Source: Phaeoceros laevis (Eukaryota > Anthocerotophyta > Anthocerotopsida > Notothyladales). From it: a stretch of DNA of 64,000 bases. The position numbers were made by a program, and so were the translations under genes. The stretch is from the NCBI GenBank assembly GCA_049999765.1, contig JBNGIQ010009429.1:364737-428736 (forward strand). The letters are read 5' to 3'. Positions within the stretch are counted from its first letter, which is position 1. Every line of letters starts with the position of its first letter. This document shows positions 23,572-33,790 of the stretch, in pieces. Below the pieces are notes generated by a model. The model ran no database searches, was not told the DNA's origin, and saw only the letters and a list, made by a program, of their open reading frames with translations.

Positions 23572-23841
23572 GGAAAAAGTGATCGCGCCAAGTCCGAGGA
23601 GATGAGAGGTGGCGCAAGTCTTCTCGGCCGCTCAGGGCTGGGGCAGAAAACACGCCTCGGCGTGCTTGTTTCGATAACCCTCGAGTTGCCGTGATGCCGC
23701 ACTGCTGCAAAGAGCCGGAATTCGGAAGCCGGTCACATTTGCATACAATCACACGTAGTTTAGTCTAGCAGCTAAATAGAGTACCAGCTAGGTAGTTGTC
23801 TATAGTATTCTAAGATCCAAGTTTTCTGTCCACTGCTGCGC

Positions 23842-25610
23842 ATGACGAACACCAAAGCGCGAAGTAGGTGGAGGTGGCGGACTGCCTGTATACTAATTTC
23901 ATACCGGAGCAACGGGGAGATTCTGAGTATTATTCAAGTTAGGCTTTAATCAAGGCTTCCATGTGCGCTGGTGTGGCTCGCCAGACAGGGCAGCTGGAGA
24001 ACTACATATGTTGGACTCGGATGCTATCTTACGCTATTCAGCAGCAGAAGCCCTGGACCAGAGACCTCCGCTTCTTCAACAACAATGTCAAGATTTCGGC
24101 GCTGGCCACACTGCTGAAGATGGTGGCCCATGCTCGGGGGTACCAGAGGTCATGGGGATAATGCAAGGAAAGGAACACCATGATCGTCATGGACGCCTTT
24201 GCTCTTCACGGAAATGCCCAGGCGGATGCTTACAAATACATGGTGGAGTATGCGAATGCCAACAAAGAGGTACGCTTGTTCGACGCTTATACGCTTGTCA
24301 GGGAATCACAGATTTGAGGTCTGGAGATTACTGAGCTGTCTGAACGGCAACCAGATACATGAGTCTTCCTTCAGGCACCAATTTTGCTTGTCTGAGTAGG
24401 GTGGAGCCCGGTACTGTATTCTCTACGTTGTTTAATTTGCCGGATATGTATGGTGTATTCCAGCAAGCACCATCAGCCTATGTGTGGACCTGCCTTCCCA
24501 CATACTGGTAAAAAGCTTAGGATGGATTGTGCGCAGTGTGATGAGACATTACCAAACCAAGTGTTGACCTGTGAAATCTGGTACTGCATATAGGTTTGGA
24601 AGGAGCATGTTTTTGGATGGTATAATTGGCATCCAGGTTATGGAGGTTGGCTCTCAGGGATTGAAGTGTCAACAAGACTATGAACCGGGAGTACCAAGAT
24701 TCCTTTCTAGCAGTTGTAATAGATCCCACGAGGACTGTGACAGCAGGAAAATGTGAGATTGAAGCATTTAGGACATATCGGCAGGGTTACAAGCCCCCAG
24801 GTGAGCCAGCTTCTGAGTCAGACAGGACTTGGAGCTCATTGCAAGCAGGTATGTCTTTCCCTTTCGCTTATGCAGGTCAGGTTTTTCTGATTCGTGAAGG
24901 ATTGATAGCGTAATGTGCTGTCTTCCTATGATGTGCAGCATTATTCATTGGATATCATCTATTTCAAGTATTTCAATTCCTCGTCAGATACATTGCTGGG
25001 CAGTTTCAGATTTAGGTGAATCTTGTCAGACTGGGACATTTGTCATCCTGGCAGTCACTGATTAAATTGGCTCAAAGACTCTAGTGTCCAATCCTGCCAC
25101 TAAGAAACAAGTCGACAGTCAACTAGCAGATTCAGGGCCCGCGGGTAGGGTTCCACTTCGAAGAAAGAAACAAAGAGGTAGGTGAACTGGGTCTGAGTTA
25201 ACCTTTTCCCTGGTAGGCCCCGTGTCTTTCCTACTTAGAGACAAACTTGTATCGATTTCCTGCTTGAACTGCAGTCATTTGCAAGGCTGCAAGGTTGTCA
25301 TGCAACATTTGGTGCCTGAAGATGTTTAGATCTGTGTGTCTTGTGCTGGTGCAGGAACAGTCAGCTTGCAAATATCAATAAAGATAGCTCCAAGATAACA
25401 GTCGAGCAAGTTCATGGTCTTATGTCACAGGTCAGAAATTGAGAACTGGTGTCTTCCTGCTTCATGTTAGTCTCTTTTGTTGTTTTTTTGCTGTCGTGGA
25501 TGGCCCCTTGACATGGTTCGTACAGGTGATTGGACATTTTATTCAACACCGTGGCACCCATGGTATCTTTTGATACTTCTGGCCCTGGGCTGATGGCTGA
25601 GGCGTAGGGA
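23842..25610 (+). pseudogene. Decayed tandem copy of CSN5
   Basis: Similarity to the CSN5 gene starts in its promoter/5' leader (about 20040 matches 23842) and runs through the last exon, introns included. The start ATG is lost (ATGGAGGC has become ATCAAGGC near 23957). Deletions and frameshifts break exon 1. In the exon with the metal site, the first His is Asn, the Ser after it is Trp, and the Asp is Glu (WYNWHP... at about 24632). The exon 3 equivalent (near 24940-25010) is largely deleted, and the 3' end is shortened. The frame cannot make an active deneddylase. I keep it as a broken gene and do not reconstruct it. Confidence 0.92.
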
Positions 25611-25931
25611 CAGACGACAATCCATGCGAGCCCCCGACAGCAAGGGCATGGACGTTACCTACCAAGGATCGGCACATTTTTATGGTGGGTGGAGACGCCC
25701 AGAAAGTTTCATTGGGTAGTTGGGGAAGCGTTGCTACCTCTCGCTCATACCTATGGAAATCTCGTGGTTATTATGTGCTGGGCCATTTGTCCATATGCAT
25801 TGATTGTTACATATGTCACAATCTTTCAGTTCTAACCTTCAGTTCCATTATTCACGGAGCAAAGATTGTTACATATGTCGCAATAAGGGCATTGAAGCGA
25901 TTTCAGCGAAAGCTGCAGAACATGGTGCTTA

Positions 25932-26327
25932 TACACGTCGTGGACAGGTGTGGCATCTAGCCTGGAAATCTGCCTAGAAATGTCCAAAAAGGATTTCTTG
26001 TCGAGACTAGAAGTGTCCGAAAAGTTCATTGCAAATTGAAAGAGACCAAGGCGAGACCAAGAGTCCCTGGTTTAGAATGACAACCGTCGACAAAATTCAC
26101 ATTAAATACGTGGCCAATCATATTGCCCATACACTTCGTGGACAGGTGTGGCATCTAGCCTGAAATCTGCCTAGAACTGTCCAAAAAGGATTTCTAGTCG
26201 ATACTAGAAATGTCCGAAAAGTTCATTGCAAATTGAACAGAGACCAAGGCGAGACCAAGAGTCCCCGGTTTAGAATAACAACCGTCGACAAAATTCACAT
26301 CAAATACGTGGCCAATCATATTGCCCA
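25932..26327 (+). repeat. 197-bp tandem duplication
   Basis: Two adjacent copies about 197 bases apart (25932 and 26129), over 90 percent alike by eye, each containing ACAAAATTCACATYAAATACGT. They lie 300 bases before the start of the LAZ1-like gene. Apart from this pair, 25611-26628 shows no gene. Confidence 0.9.
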
Positions 26328-26628
26328 TTCTGTCCGCCCAACCTCAGCAGCAGTTCGCGGCATGTGGGCGTATGCCGCGAAGCGTGAACATCTGGAAAAG
26401 TATCTTGTGGCTTAAGTTTCGAGCGAAGTATCATGTAAGGTATGCCACCTGGAACGGGGCAACTCGACGGGTTCGGTATTATCGACCTGCTGTTGACTTG
26501 TGTAAAAGACTGACGGCTGCCTCAGTCTCCGAGTCTGACAATGCGTCGCAGGCATGCCTAAGCGCTGGATTGCAGGGGAGATTTCAGACTGAAGTGGAGC
26601 TCAGTTGCAGTGGTCGCTGAGGCCCTTC

Positions 26629-28245
26629 ATGGCCACCATGGACATCTCCCAGTTTCTGAAATGGGACCTGCGGACCAGCACCTTGGTGGCGGCGGGGTTC
26701 TGCACTATGCTGTCCCTGCACTTCACATCGCAGCTGGTGTCGCAGCACCTGTTTTACTGGAAGACTCCCAAGGAACAGAGGGCCATCTTGGTCATCGTAC
26801 TCATGGCTCCTGTCTATGCCGTAAACTCTTTCTTCGGCCTCGTGAAGATCACCGGCAGCGAAACTCTCTTCACATTTTTGGATTCCATCAAGGAGTGCTA
26901 CGAGGCCGTTGTTCGTGGTTTCAACCCTTTAACCAGTTTGCCCGTTATTTCTTGATGTTTGAAGGCTGGTACTTCGTGTCTCTGCACGACATGGCATCTG
27001 ATTATAGTCCTTAGTCAGACTGACGCCGCTGCTTTTGATCTGACCTGAGAAGAACTGTATTCGGAGACTGGTGTAGGTCAGTTGCAGTAGGTCTGAAGTA
27101 TCGAGAGGGCTAGAAACAGGCTCTTTGTCTTTGATAATATTGCTGCATCTTCATCCATTTTTTGTCTCGTAACCGCTGAGCAGTAGGTGTCTGTATGGTT
27201 GACGGGGTGATGCTAGCTTGTATTCGAGAGGTCGCACTTACATTTGGTCCGTGCGTTTTGCAGGTGATTGCAGCGTTTCTCTACTTGATGTATAGCTACA
27301 TGGGCATTTCTGTCAGCAAGAATGTTATCCCAGATGAAATTAAAGGCCGTGTGATTCACAACTCGTTTCCGCTCACTCTCTTTGTGGTGAGGTTCTCAAG
27401 ATGTCAGCCCTTTTTCTTGTCATAGTATGCTAAGGTTCGGGTAGCAGGATCTGAGGAGGTGTGTAACCAATTTGTTTTTTGTTCCTGCAGCCTCATGAAG
27501 CTCCTTTGAATCAGAAGAACTTAAAACTCATCCAGTGGTGGACTTGGCAGTTCATCATCATAAGACCAGTATTTTCAGCGGTGATAATTTTACTGCAGAA
27601 ACTGGAACTCTATGAGGGAGCAATCACCTGGATCATCAGCATCACCTTGAATTTGTCTGTTTCTCTTGCGATGTACTCTCTTGTGCTGTTCTACCATTTA
27701 TTCCACAAGGAGTTGGCCCCACATAACCCCCTTGCCAAGTTCATATGCATCAAGGGCGTCGTGTTCTTCTCCTTCTGGCAGGTAACAGCAACATCTGCAC
27801 TGTTGATGCGGTTGTCCTGCTTTTGCATTCCAGGCAGTAGCAGGGTTCGACTCTCTGGATGGGTGTACATAGATTAGCTTTGTGGGACTTGATCTTTGAA
27901 TCCATCCAGTTCTGAATTTCCTGATCGACGTAAGGGCATGGCCTGACCCTGCCAGCAGTGCGATTATGATGTAGAGTACGGCTAAGAACTAACCTTTCTG
28001 CTGGACGAGTATTGCAGGGCGTAGTGTTGCAACTTCTAGCCTCAGCTGACCTTCTCCGGAGAGAGCATATGTGGTTGGAAGTCAACCAGATTGAGGAAGC
28101 CTATCAAAATCTGCTAGTGTGCCTGGAGATGGCAGTGTTTGCAGTCTTTCAACAATATGCTTTCAGTGCTGCCGAGTACTCCAAAGAATTTGAAGCGAAA
28201 TTGGCATCGCAAATTGCCAAGGCTGAAAATAAGAAGGAAGACTAG
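26629..28245 (+). CDS. LAZ1/TMEM184 family multi-pass membrane protein (DUF300)
   Basis: An organic solute transporter Ost-alpha/TMEM184-type membrane protein. Arabidopsis LAZ1 members act at the tonoplast and affect brassinosteroid signalling and cell death. Four exons keep frame: 26629-26910, 27264-27386, 27491-27781, 28018-28245, about 307 residues. Hallmarks are ECYEAVVIAAFLYLMYSY, VIPDEIKGR followed by HNSFPLTLF, WTWQFIIIRPVFSA, SVSLAMYSLVLFYHLF, KELAPHNPLAKF and KGVVFFSFWQG. Seven or so hydrophobic segments are visible. The end is short and lysine-rich (AKAENKKED), shorter than in longer LAZ1 paralogues. The exon 1 donor after GCCGTT is weak but gives the family sequence; ATG 26629 (MATMDISQF) was chosen over a non-ATG extension. 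Confidence 0.88.
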
Positions 28246-30501
28246 AAAGGGTGCTTACTTACATTACCTTGTTAGAAGTATGTCCTAGTGTTTCCGGCCG
28301 CAATGCAAGAGCTCTCCAAGTCGCCCAACTTCAGTAATTGCTATCCTGTTCGTTTGTTCGTTTGTGGCACCACATATCAGTTGCATTTTGCTTACTGATT
28401 GTGGACTTGCATGCACCAGGAGAGGCGAAGGCTGGTCTGGGCTGGGTCTCGTAGAACGTTGGAGTACAATACTACAGATTACAGAGTCAGGGATACGGCT
28501 TGCGTTGAGACTGAGGTTACATGACTTTGAACCTTATATGTAGACTCGTTCGCGATAACCGACAAGCGTGTGCTAGCAGTTGGTTGCAGTGTTGCAGTGT
28601 CTTGAAAAGGCTGATATCCTACCCAAATATCTAGTCTAGATGCCACAGTAGTTTCCATGTCCGATGTGAATCTTCACTCTAGTAAGATGCAGTGTGGAAT
28701 CGCCCTTTCTTGCCTCGTGTACGCACGTCATTGGTTCTGATTTTGTGAGGCCGGCAGTGGCCACAGCAGCCAAAATTGACCTCCCTTTTTTTAACCGCTG
28801 ACATAATGGCAGGGATGGCACCTGTCGTTGCATTAAATGCTGCTGAACTTTTCGGGCTCGGCTGAGGAGAACATAAATCAACATGCGGGGATGGTAGTTA
28901 CCGTCGTGCGTCATTTGGGTGAGTAAAAAGTGATTGCAGAAAACGAAGTTGAGCAAAGCAAAACGTAGAGAATAACTGTTTAGGAGATGTTCTGGCAGCC
29001 CGGCGGTTGCTATGTGGCCCACAATCTGGTGGGAAGGAGGGGAAGTAGGGGACCCAAACCCAAATAAAGCAGATGAGATGCAGCTCTTGGATGAGTGAAA
29101 AAAATTTCATCAGTGGTCTATGGAGATATATATGTCTGATTGTGCTGATTGGCGGAAAAACAAAAGGTGGACTGTGGTCCATATGGTCACCAAACTTCTC
29201 ATTCTATGTGCCACTCCATTTGCAGGGCGCAAAAAGGCGAGAACTAAAGATGGAGGGTTCATTCTGCGGTTACACCATGGGCTACCGCAATGGAGGCCGC
29301 TATTCCATTTGCGGGACGCCAAAAGGCGACGGCCCATTTGCTTCCAATTGTGAACCTGGGCTGCATATGCAAGACGGGACCTGCCATTGGAAGAAGAAGA
29401 AGAACTGTATTTCCGGTGTACGACTGATTGGAAGATTTATTACTGGCCTGGCGGGGTGTTCGGTTCCACCATAATCAACTTACCAGTACTATTTCTGGCT
29501 ACTGGCGGGTGCACGCGTGCAAGCCCTACCTGCGAAAGTGATGCAAAGGCAGGCACTAATCTATGCATTTCAGCTGGATTGACTAAACATAACCGTGGGA
29601 CACCTATGAGCCAGCGGGAGACGCGGTGACCGGGTGTTTTTCCGGTTGCGGGTCACCCGGTTCAGAATTAGCGGGAAGCGGGAAGGAGGGTTACTCCAGG
29701 CCAGCACAACCCAATTAGCGGGCAGGCTAATCCGGGCAGTCTGGAGATCCATTCGCGCAAGTTGGGCCGGCGGCCCAATCTTGGCCGTCGTGGCCGCCAG
29801 CCACGAGCCGTCGTGCTGGTGGCACCAATAGCGTGCGAGGTTTAGATTTTGAGCGGGCCCACGCTATCCCGCTCTGATAGGGAGATTGGGTTAGCCAGCA
29901 CGTAGACCCGACAGAAAAGCGGCAGTAAACCTGGCGGATAAGTCCGTCTGACCGGTATCCGGATAGCGGGAGACGGCTAAACTGGGTGAAATGGGGAACC
30001 AGGATTTACTTGCCCTGCCCCAAGGGATATGTTGCCCGGACGCAGTGCACGGCGGTCAGCGTTTATCGCCCATCTACTTACTGGATGGCTGGTGGGTCTC
30101 ACACGGTTTCCTTTTAATCGACCTGTGCGGCCGTCATTTGGCCTTGATCAGGCGCCAATCGTAGATGGGCGAGCACGGGACGCGCATAAGCAGCAGCTAA
30201 TTAGGTGGTAGCGTCGTCGATGTCTTATCCTCTCACCCTTCGATCTTTTACCTCCCAAATATGGGACCTAAAATATGTCTTTTCGTCATATGTGGGCTGC
30301 GCCCTACCGCCGAATCAACTTCCTTCCTTCCTTCCTTACCTCAAAAAGCTTTTTGTCCCCAAGCTGCTTTCGACACTACCTCATTACTGCATCGCCGATC
30401 TCTCCCGTTTCCGTTTTGTGTCGCACGTGCGGACTTACTTATTTTTAAACTTCGTTTTGTCTTGGGTTCTTATATAAAAAACTCAACACTTGAATACATC
30501 T
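28246..30501. other. Intergenic, no gene seen
   Basis: At 29216-29345 a word like CATTTGCRGGRCGCMAAAAGGCGA recurs, an imperfect direct repeat about 90 bases apart. At 29620-30010 a GC-rich block repeats GCGGGA and CCGG words and may be transposon-derived. Open frames here are short and lack protein-like composition. Confidence 0.5.
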
Positions 30502-30574
30502 GCCGCCCTAGCTCAGTTGGTAGAGCGCAAGGCTCTTAACCTTGTGGTCGGGGGTTCGAGCCCCCCGGGCGGCG
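30502..30574 (+). tRNA. trnK-CUU: tRNA-Lys (anticodon CUU)
   Basis: A 73-base cloverleaf: acceptor GCCGCCC pairs with GGGCGGC, discriminator G. D arm AGCTCAGTTGGTAGAGC contains the A box. Anticodon stem CAAGG/CCTTG encloses loop CTCTTAA, giving anticodon CTT, which reads AAG lysine codons. The T arm GGGGGTTCGAGCCCCC contains the B box. There is no intron and CCA is not encoded, as usual for a nuclear tRNA gene. The D arm and anticodon arm match the plant nuclear tRNA-Lys(CUU) I know. Only a short T run lies downstream. Confidence 0.97.
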
Positions 30575-31915
30575 CGGTACGAATTTGAATGCTGAAAGCA
30601 CTTTTGCCGCAACGAGAGTGGGTGCTAGCATCCAAAGCTTTTGCGCGGCAGAGGGAAGGCGGGCCAGCCAGCCAGCCACGGAGGCAATGACAAATTTGAA
30701 GGGATCGAGGATCGAGGAGGGAACAGTAGCGGTAGGGTAGAGGTGCCGGTCTAGGGCATCCTGGGCGGGCGAGGCCCGCCGGCATCCAGGGTAACTTAAC
30801 GGTGTTGTTGGGCGCTGTGCCGGGGCGTGCCGTTCGGTTCGTTCTTCCACCATGCATGCACGCTGGTGAACCGAGTCGACATACTGTTTATCCCTATGAT
30901 TGGGGGAGCGCCCCCCGGGTGGCGATATCTGGCGCAAAGCCCGAGCCTCTGTCACGGCCGCACGGCGAATCCCGCCGCGCATGCGCAACCAAGCGAGCAG
31001 CCCCGTCCCGTCTCTAGCCGTTTCCGTCGACGGGCGGCTCTTGGACGGGAGTGCCGCAGCCCCCGTTTGGTCCAGGACTAACCGTCCTGGTCCGGGGTCC
31101 GGCCCAGTCCTGTCTCTCCCGTCCCGTCCCGTTCCGTGGCCAATGATCCCAATCATACAGCACCTTGTTGGCATGTCCTTGGCATGCTATTTTATTGAAT
31201 CGTACCAAACTAACTGTAAGCTAGCTTTTAGCTGGCTGGAAGGTAGTCCACCCAACCCAACTTGGGCTCCTCTGCTGTTTCTCTTTGTTTTAATGTTTTT
31301 GGGAGTCAGGGTGCAAGATAACCAGCAATTGGTGCACAATTGCATGTAAGGAATTTGCAGACATGCATGGATTGGGTTGGGTTGCGTGGAGTTTAAGTTG
31401 GTTTTTTTGTCGGAGATGTGAGCTTCGCTTTGTTGGGATTCTACTTGCTAGATTCTGTCTTCTTTCCAAGAAACCCTTGCACACAAAGATAGAACTTGTC
31501 AAAGTTGATCTTACATTTTGTTCTATCTTTTTTGTTCCATATGAAGTTATTTTTTTGCTGAAAACATTCATGCATTTACTTCTACAAATTTATTGGACTC
31601 ACTTGGATTTTGAGCCCCCCAGTATATTAAATGTACAAGCAATAAATGGCCTCCTTTGCTTTTCCATTGAAGGGTAGAAAAGAAGAGTCACACATCCCAA
31701 CTTCAAGTATTTGTGAAGGAGAGGGTCTCCATACATATTGAGCATATGATGAGACCTACCAAAGATGATTGAATATGCTCAATATCTACTCAAGCACCTC
31801 TATTGAAGCAGCTCAAGTGAGGCAAGGCATCTCCTCAATATGTCTTACCTTGGATCACCTTTTGTTCTAAACATGTCCTTCAGCTTAGATACATTACATG
31901 AGAATCTAGCAAGTC
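30575..31915. other. Intergenic, GC-rich then AT-rich, no gene seen
   Basis: 30600-31140 is GC-rich with long chance frames on both strands, a palindrome GGCGGGC-GA-GGCCCGCC near 30760, and GTCCCGTCCCGT repeats near 31120. From 31180 the sequence turns AT-rich. No domain or RNA was recognised. Confidence 0.5.
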
Positions 31916-31969
31916 ATGATCATTTTCTTTTACCACATCTACAAAGGAAGAAGAGGATTTAAATTTTGC

Positions 31970-32070
31970 ATGGCTAGGTATGGCATACGGGAAGTTGCTC
32001 AAGGCATGAAATACGTGTGTAACTTTATTGTTGCTATTACCGTTGTCACCATTGCTCAACTAGCTTACTT
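31970..32070 (+). pseudogene. Fragment of an unknown membrane-protein family, copy 1
   Basis: The frame reads YGIREVAQGMKYVCNFIVAI and continues hydrophobic. A related frame (YGIQRVAQDMKFTCNFIM) lies on the other strand at about 32930-33010. The two DNA stretches are about 75 percent alike and differences often keep the amino acid, so both descend from one coding sequence. There is weak resemblance to DUF599 membrane proteins, which I do not rely on. Confidence 0.4.
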
Positions 32071-32438
32071 GGACATAACTCAACCATTTAACTTGTTAGG
32101 TGGGATTAACTTTGAACCTCAGGTTTCATGCAATCTAATGCATCGACCCGGGGGCACCATGGTGCTCAAGGAGGAGGAGGAGTTCTTTTCGACCCCTGAG
32201 GTGGGCGGCCTGCACCAGACAAAGCATGCGCCTAACCGGGTCTCTCAGGAAACCCCCCTCTGGTGGATACAATGGTGGACCAGGCTGTGATTCTGTAGGC
32301 CGAGCGCACGGCACTGCTCGCCAAGAACTGGCAAGACTCATGAGGTGGGATTTGCAGATGATTCGATGGGCTCTGCCCTCACCCTTTCACGCAACCATGC
32401 TTGACCAGTCGGTGGAAAAGCGCCCGCAAATTCCTTGA

Positions 32439-32720
32439 GTGGAATTGGCCGTGGCTGCAAAATACACCAAAAGTGCCTTCACGGGCATGCCAATGGAGAG
32501 CATTGACAACAGCATCAGTGATAGGGAGGCCCGGTGGGGAAAAATGCAGCTCAAGCTTGCTCGGCTGAAACCCTCCCTCAGGCTCAATGCTGGCGACACT
32601 ATTCTGTTTGACTTCTACCTTGAGGAGGTTGAGAAACTTGCGGACATGGCTGCGTCTTATGCTAAGAAGATCCGCAGGGAGTACTTAGAGAGGGTCACTC
32701 TTGATAGTTGCGTTGTTTAG
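32439..32720 (+). CDS. Unrecognised open frame, 78-94 residues
   Basis: An open frame with protein-like composition, from ATG 32487 or from an upstream exon, reading ...LARLKPSLRLNAGDTILFDF and ending LERVTLDSCVV. No family was recognised. It lies between the two inverted membrane-protein fragments, and short, more GC-rich frames precede it (32145-32400). It may be part of a decayed transposon or the last exon of an unknown gene. Confidence 0.25.
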   Translation: MELAVAAKYTKSAFTGMPMESIDNSISDREARWGKMQLKLARLKPSLRLNAGDTILFDFYLEEVEKLADMAASYAKKIRREYLERVTLDSCVV

Positions 32721-32929
32721 TGCTGTGTTCATGGTATAAAACCATGTCTCAAGGTAGTTTCTTCTGATGTGTGCGTGAAGCAAGGCTTCAGCACATTGTA
32801 AGCGTTTACAAACTATAAAGCGGCGCCTGTTTCACTGAAAAAAACTTCCTGAGACCTGACCTACCTAATAAGTGACAATTCGTGTTATGTAGTAGTAGTA
32901 GTATGGTTATGGTGTTTGCCAACTCCACA

Positions 32930-33010
32930 CTCTTGATAACCACAATAGCATAATAAAATTACAAGTGAATTTCATGTCCTGAGCAACCCTTTGTATGCCA
33001 TAGCAAGGGC
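32930..33010 (-). pseudogene. Fragment of the unknown membrane-protein family, copy 2
   Basis: The inverted partner of the fragment at 31970-32070 (see there). Its frame is open for about 99 residues on the minus strand but has lost the continuation seen in copy 1. Confidence 0.4.
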
Positions 33011-33595
33011 TGGTTGTGGTTAGAAAAGGAGACCTGTTAGAAGGCTCATAAAAGTGAGCTAGAGACTCGACACCGAAGACATATCCCAAAAGTGAGCTAG
33101 AGACTAGAGGGGGAAGACATACTTTGTACTGTAGGTCTGTAGCCTTTATACACATAGAGGGGTACAGGTGGTAGTATGTATGGACGCTGGCTGGCAGTTC
33201 AGACAAAGGGACTAGCTTTCGTCGCCTACCTTGTTGTTGGTTGAATCTTTATAAAGCAAGGTGGGGAAGAAGAAAAAAGAAAGGGCAAAATGGCAGACCA
33301 GTGTAATGTAGATAAGGAGGTGTCAGTGTCAGAGTAGATTGATTGCTGCGGGAGGTCGGTAATAATCTCCCTCCGTTTTCTTCGCTTTCTAGAATCACAG
33401 CGGCGTAACACCAGAGCATTTGTATTCTAGAGTGACATTCGGGACGTGAATAGCAGGGGTGGAGGAGGAGAGGGGGATGGGGACCACCTCCATCTCAGGC
33501 TCCTCTTCAATTTTGTGAGAGACGCCGCGAGCCACAGGCGCCCCCGTTGTCGTCCATGCCAAGCTATTCCGGTCCCTTGGCCCTCCCTTTTCTTC

Positions 33596-33735
33596 CCTGA
33601 CCTGCTTCTGCCTTCTCATCCATCTCCTCCGCCTTCTTCTTCTTCTTCCCCTCTTCTTCTCCTCTTCTTTTCTTCCTCTCCTCCTGTCCAACATTTCAGC
33701 TTCCTCTACCTCCTTCTCCTCCTCCCCTCCTCCAT
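33596..33735 (+). promoter_or_regulatory. Long pyrimidine tract in the bHLH leader
   Basis: About 140 bases of almost only C and T (CTTCTTCTTCTTCC and similar) lie shortly before the bHLH start codon. CT-rich leaders are common in plant promoters and 5' UTRs. It makes the reading frame upstream of the ATG stay open by composition alone. Confidence 0.5.
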
Positions 33736-33790
33736 CCAGCAGCGGGTTCCTTGTGCTCCATCCAGCCTCTCTTGTCCTGCCGATGTGCTC

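Noticed and set aside
30536-31174. 212-residue minus-strand frame beginning at the tRNA
   Set aside because: Overlaps the tRNA gene and a GC-rich stretch; repetitive Arg/Gly/Pro composition typical of chance frames.
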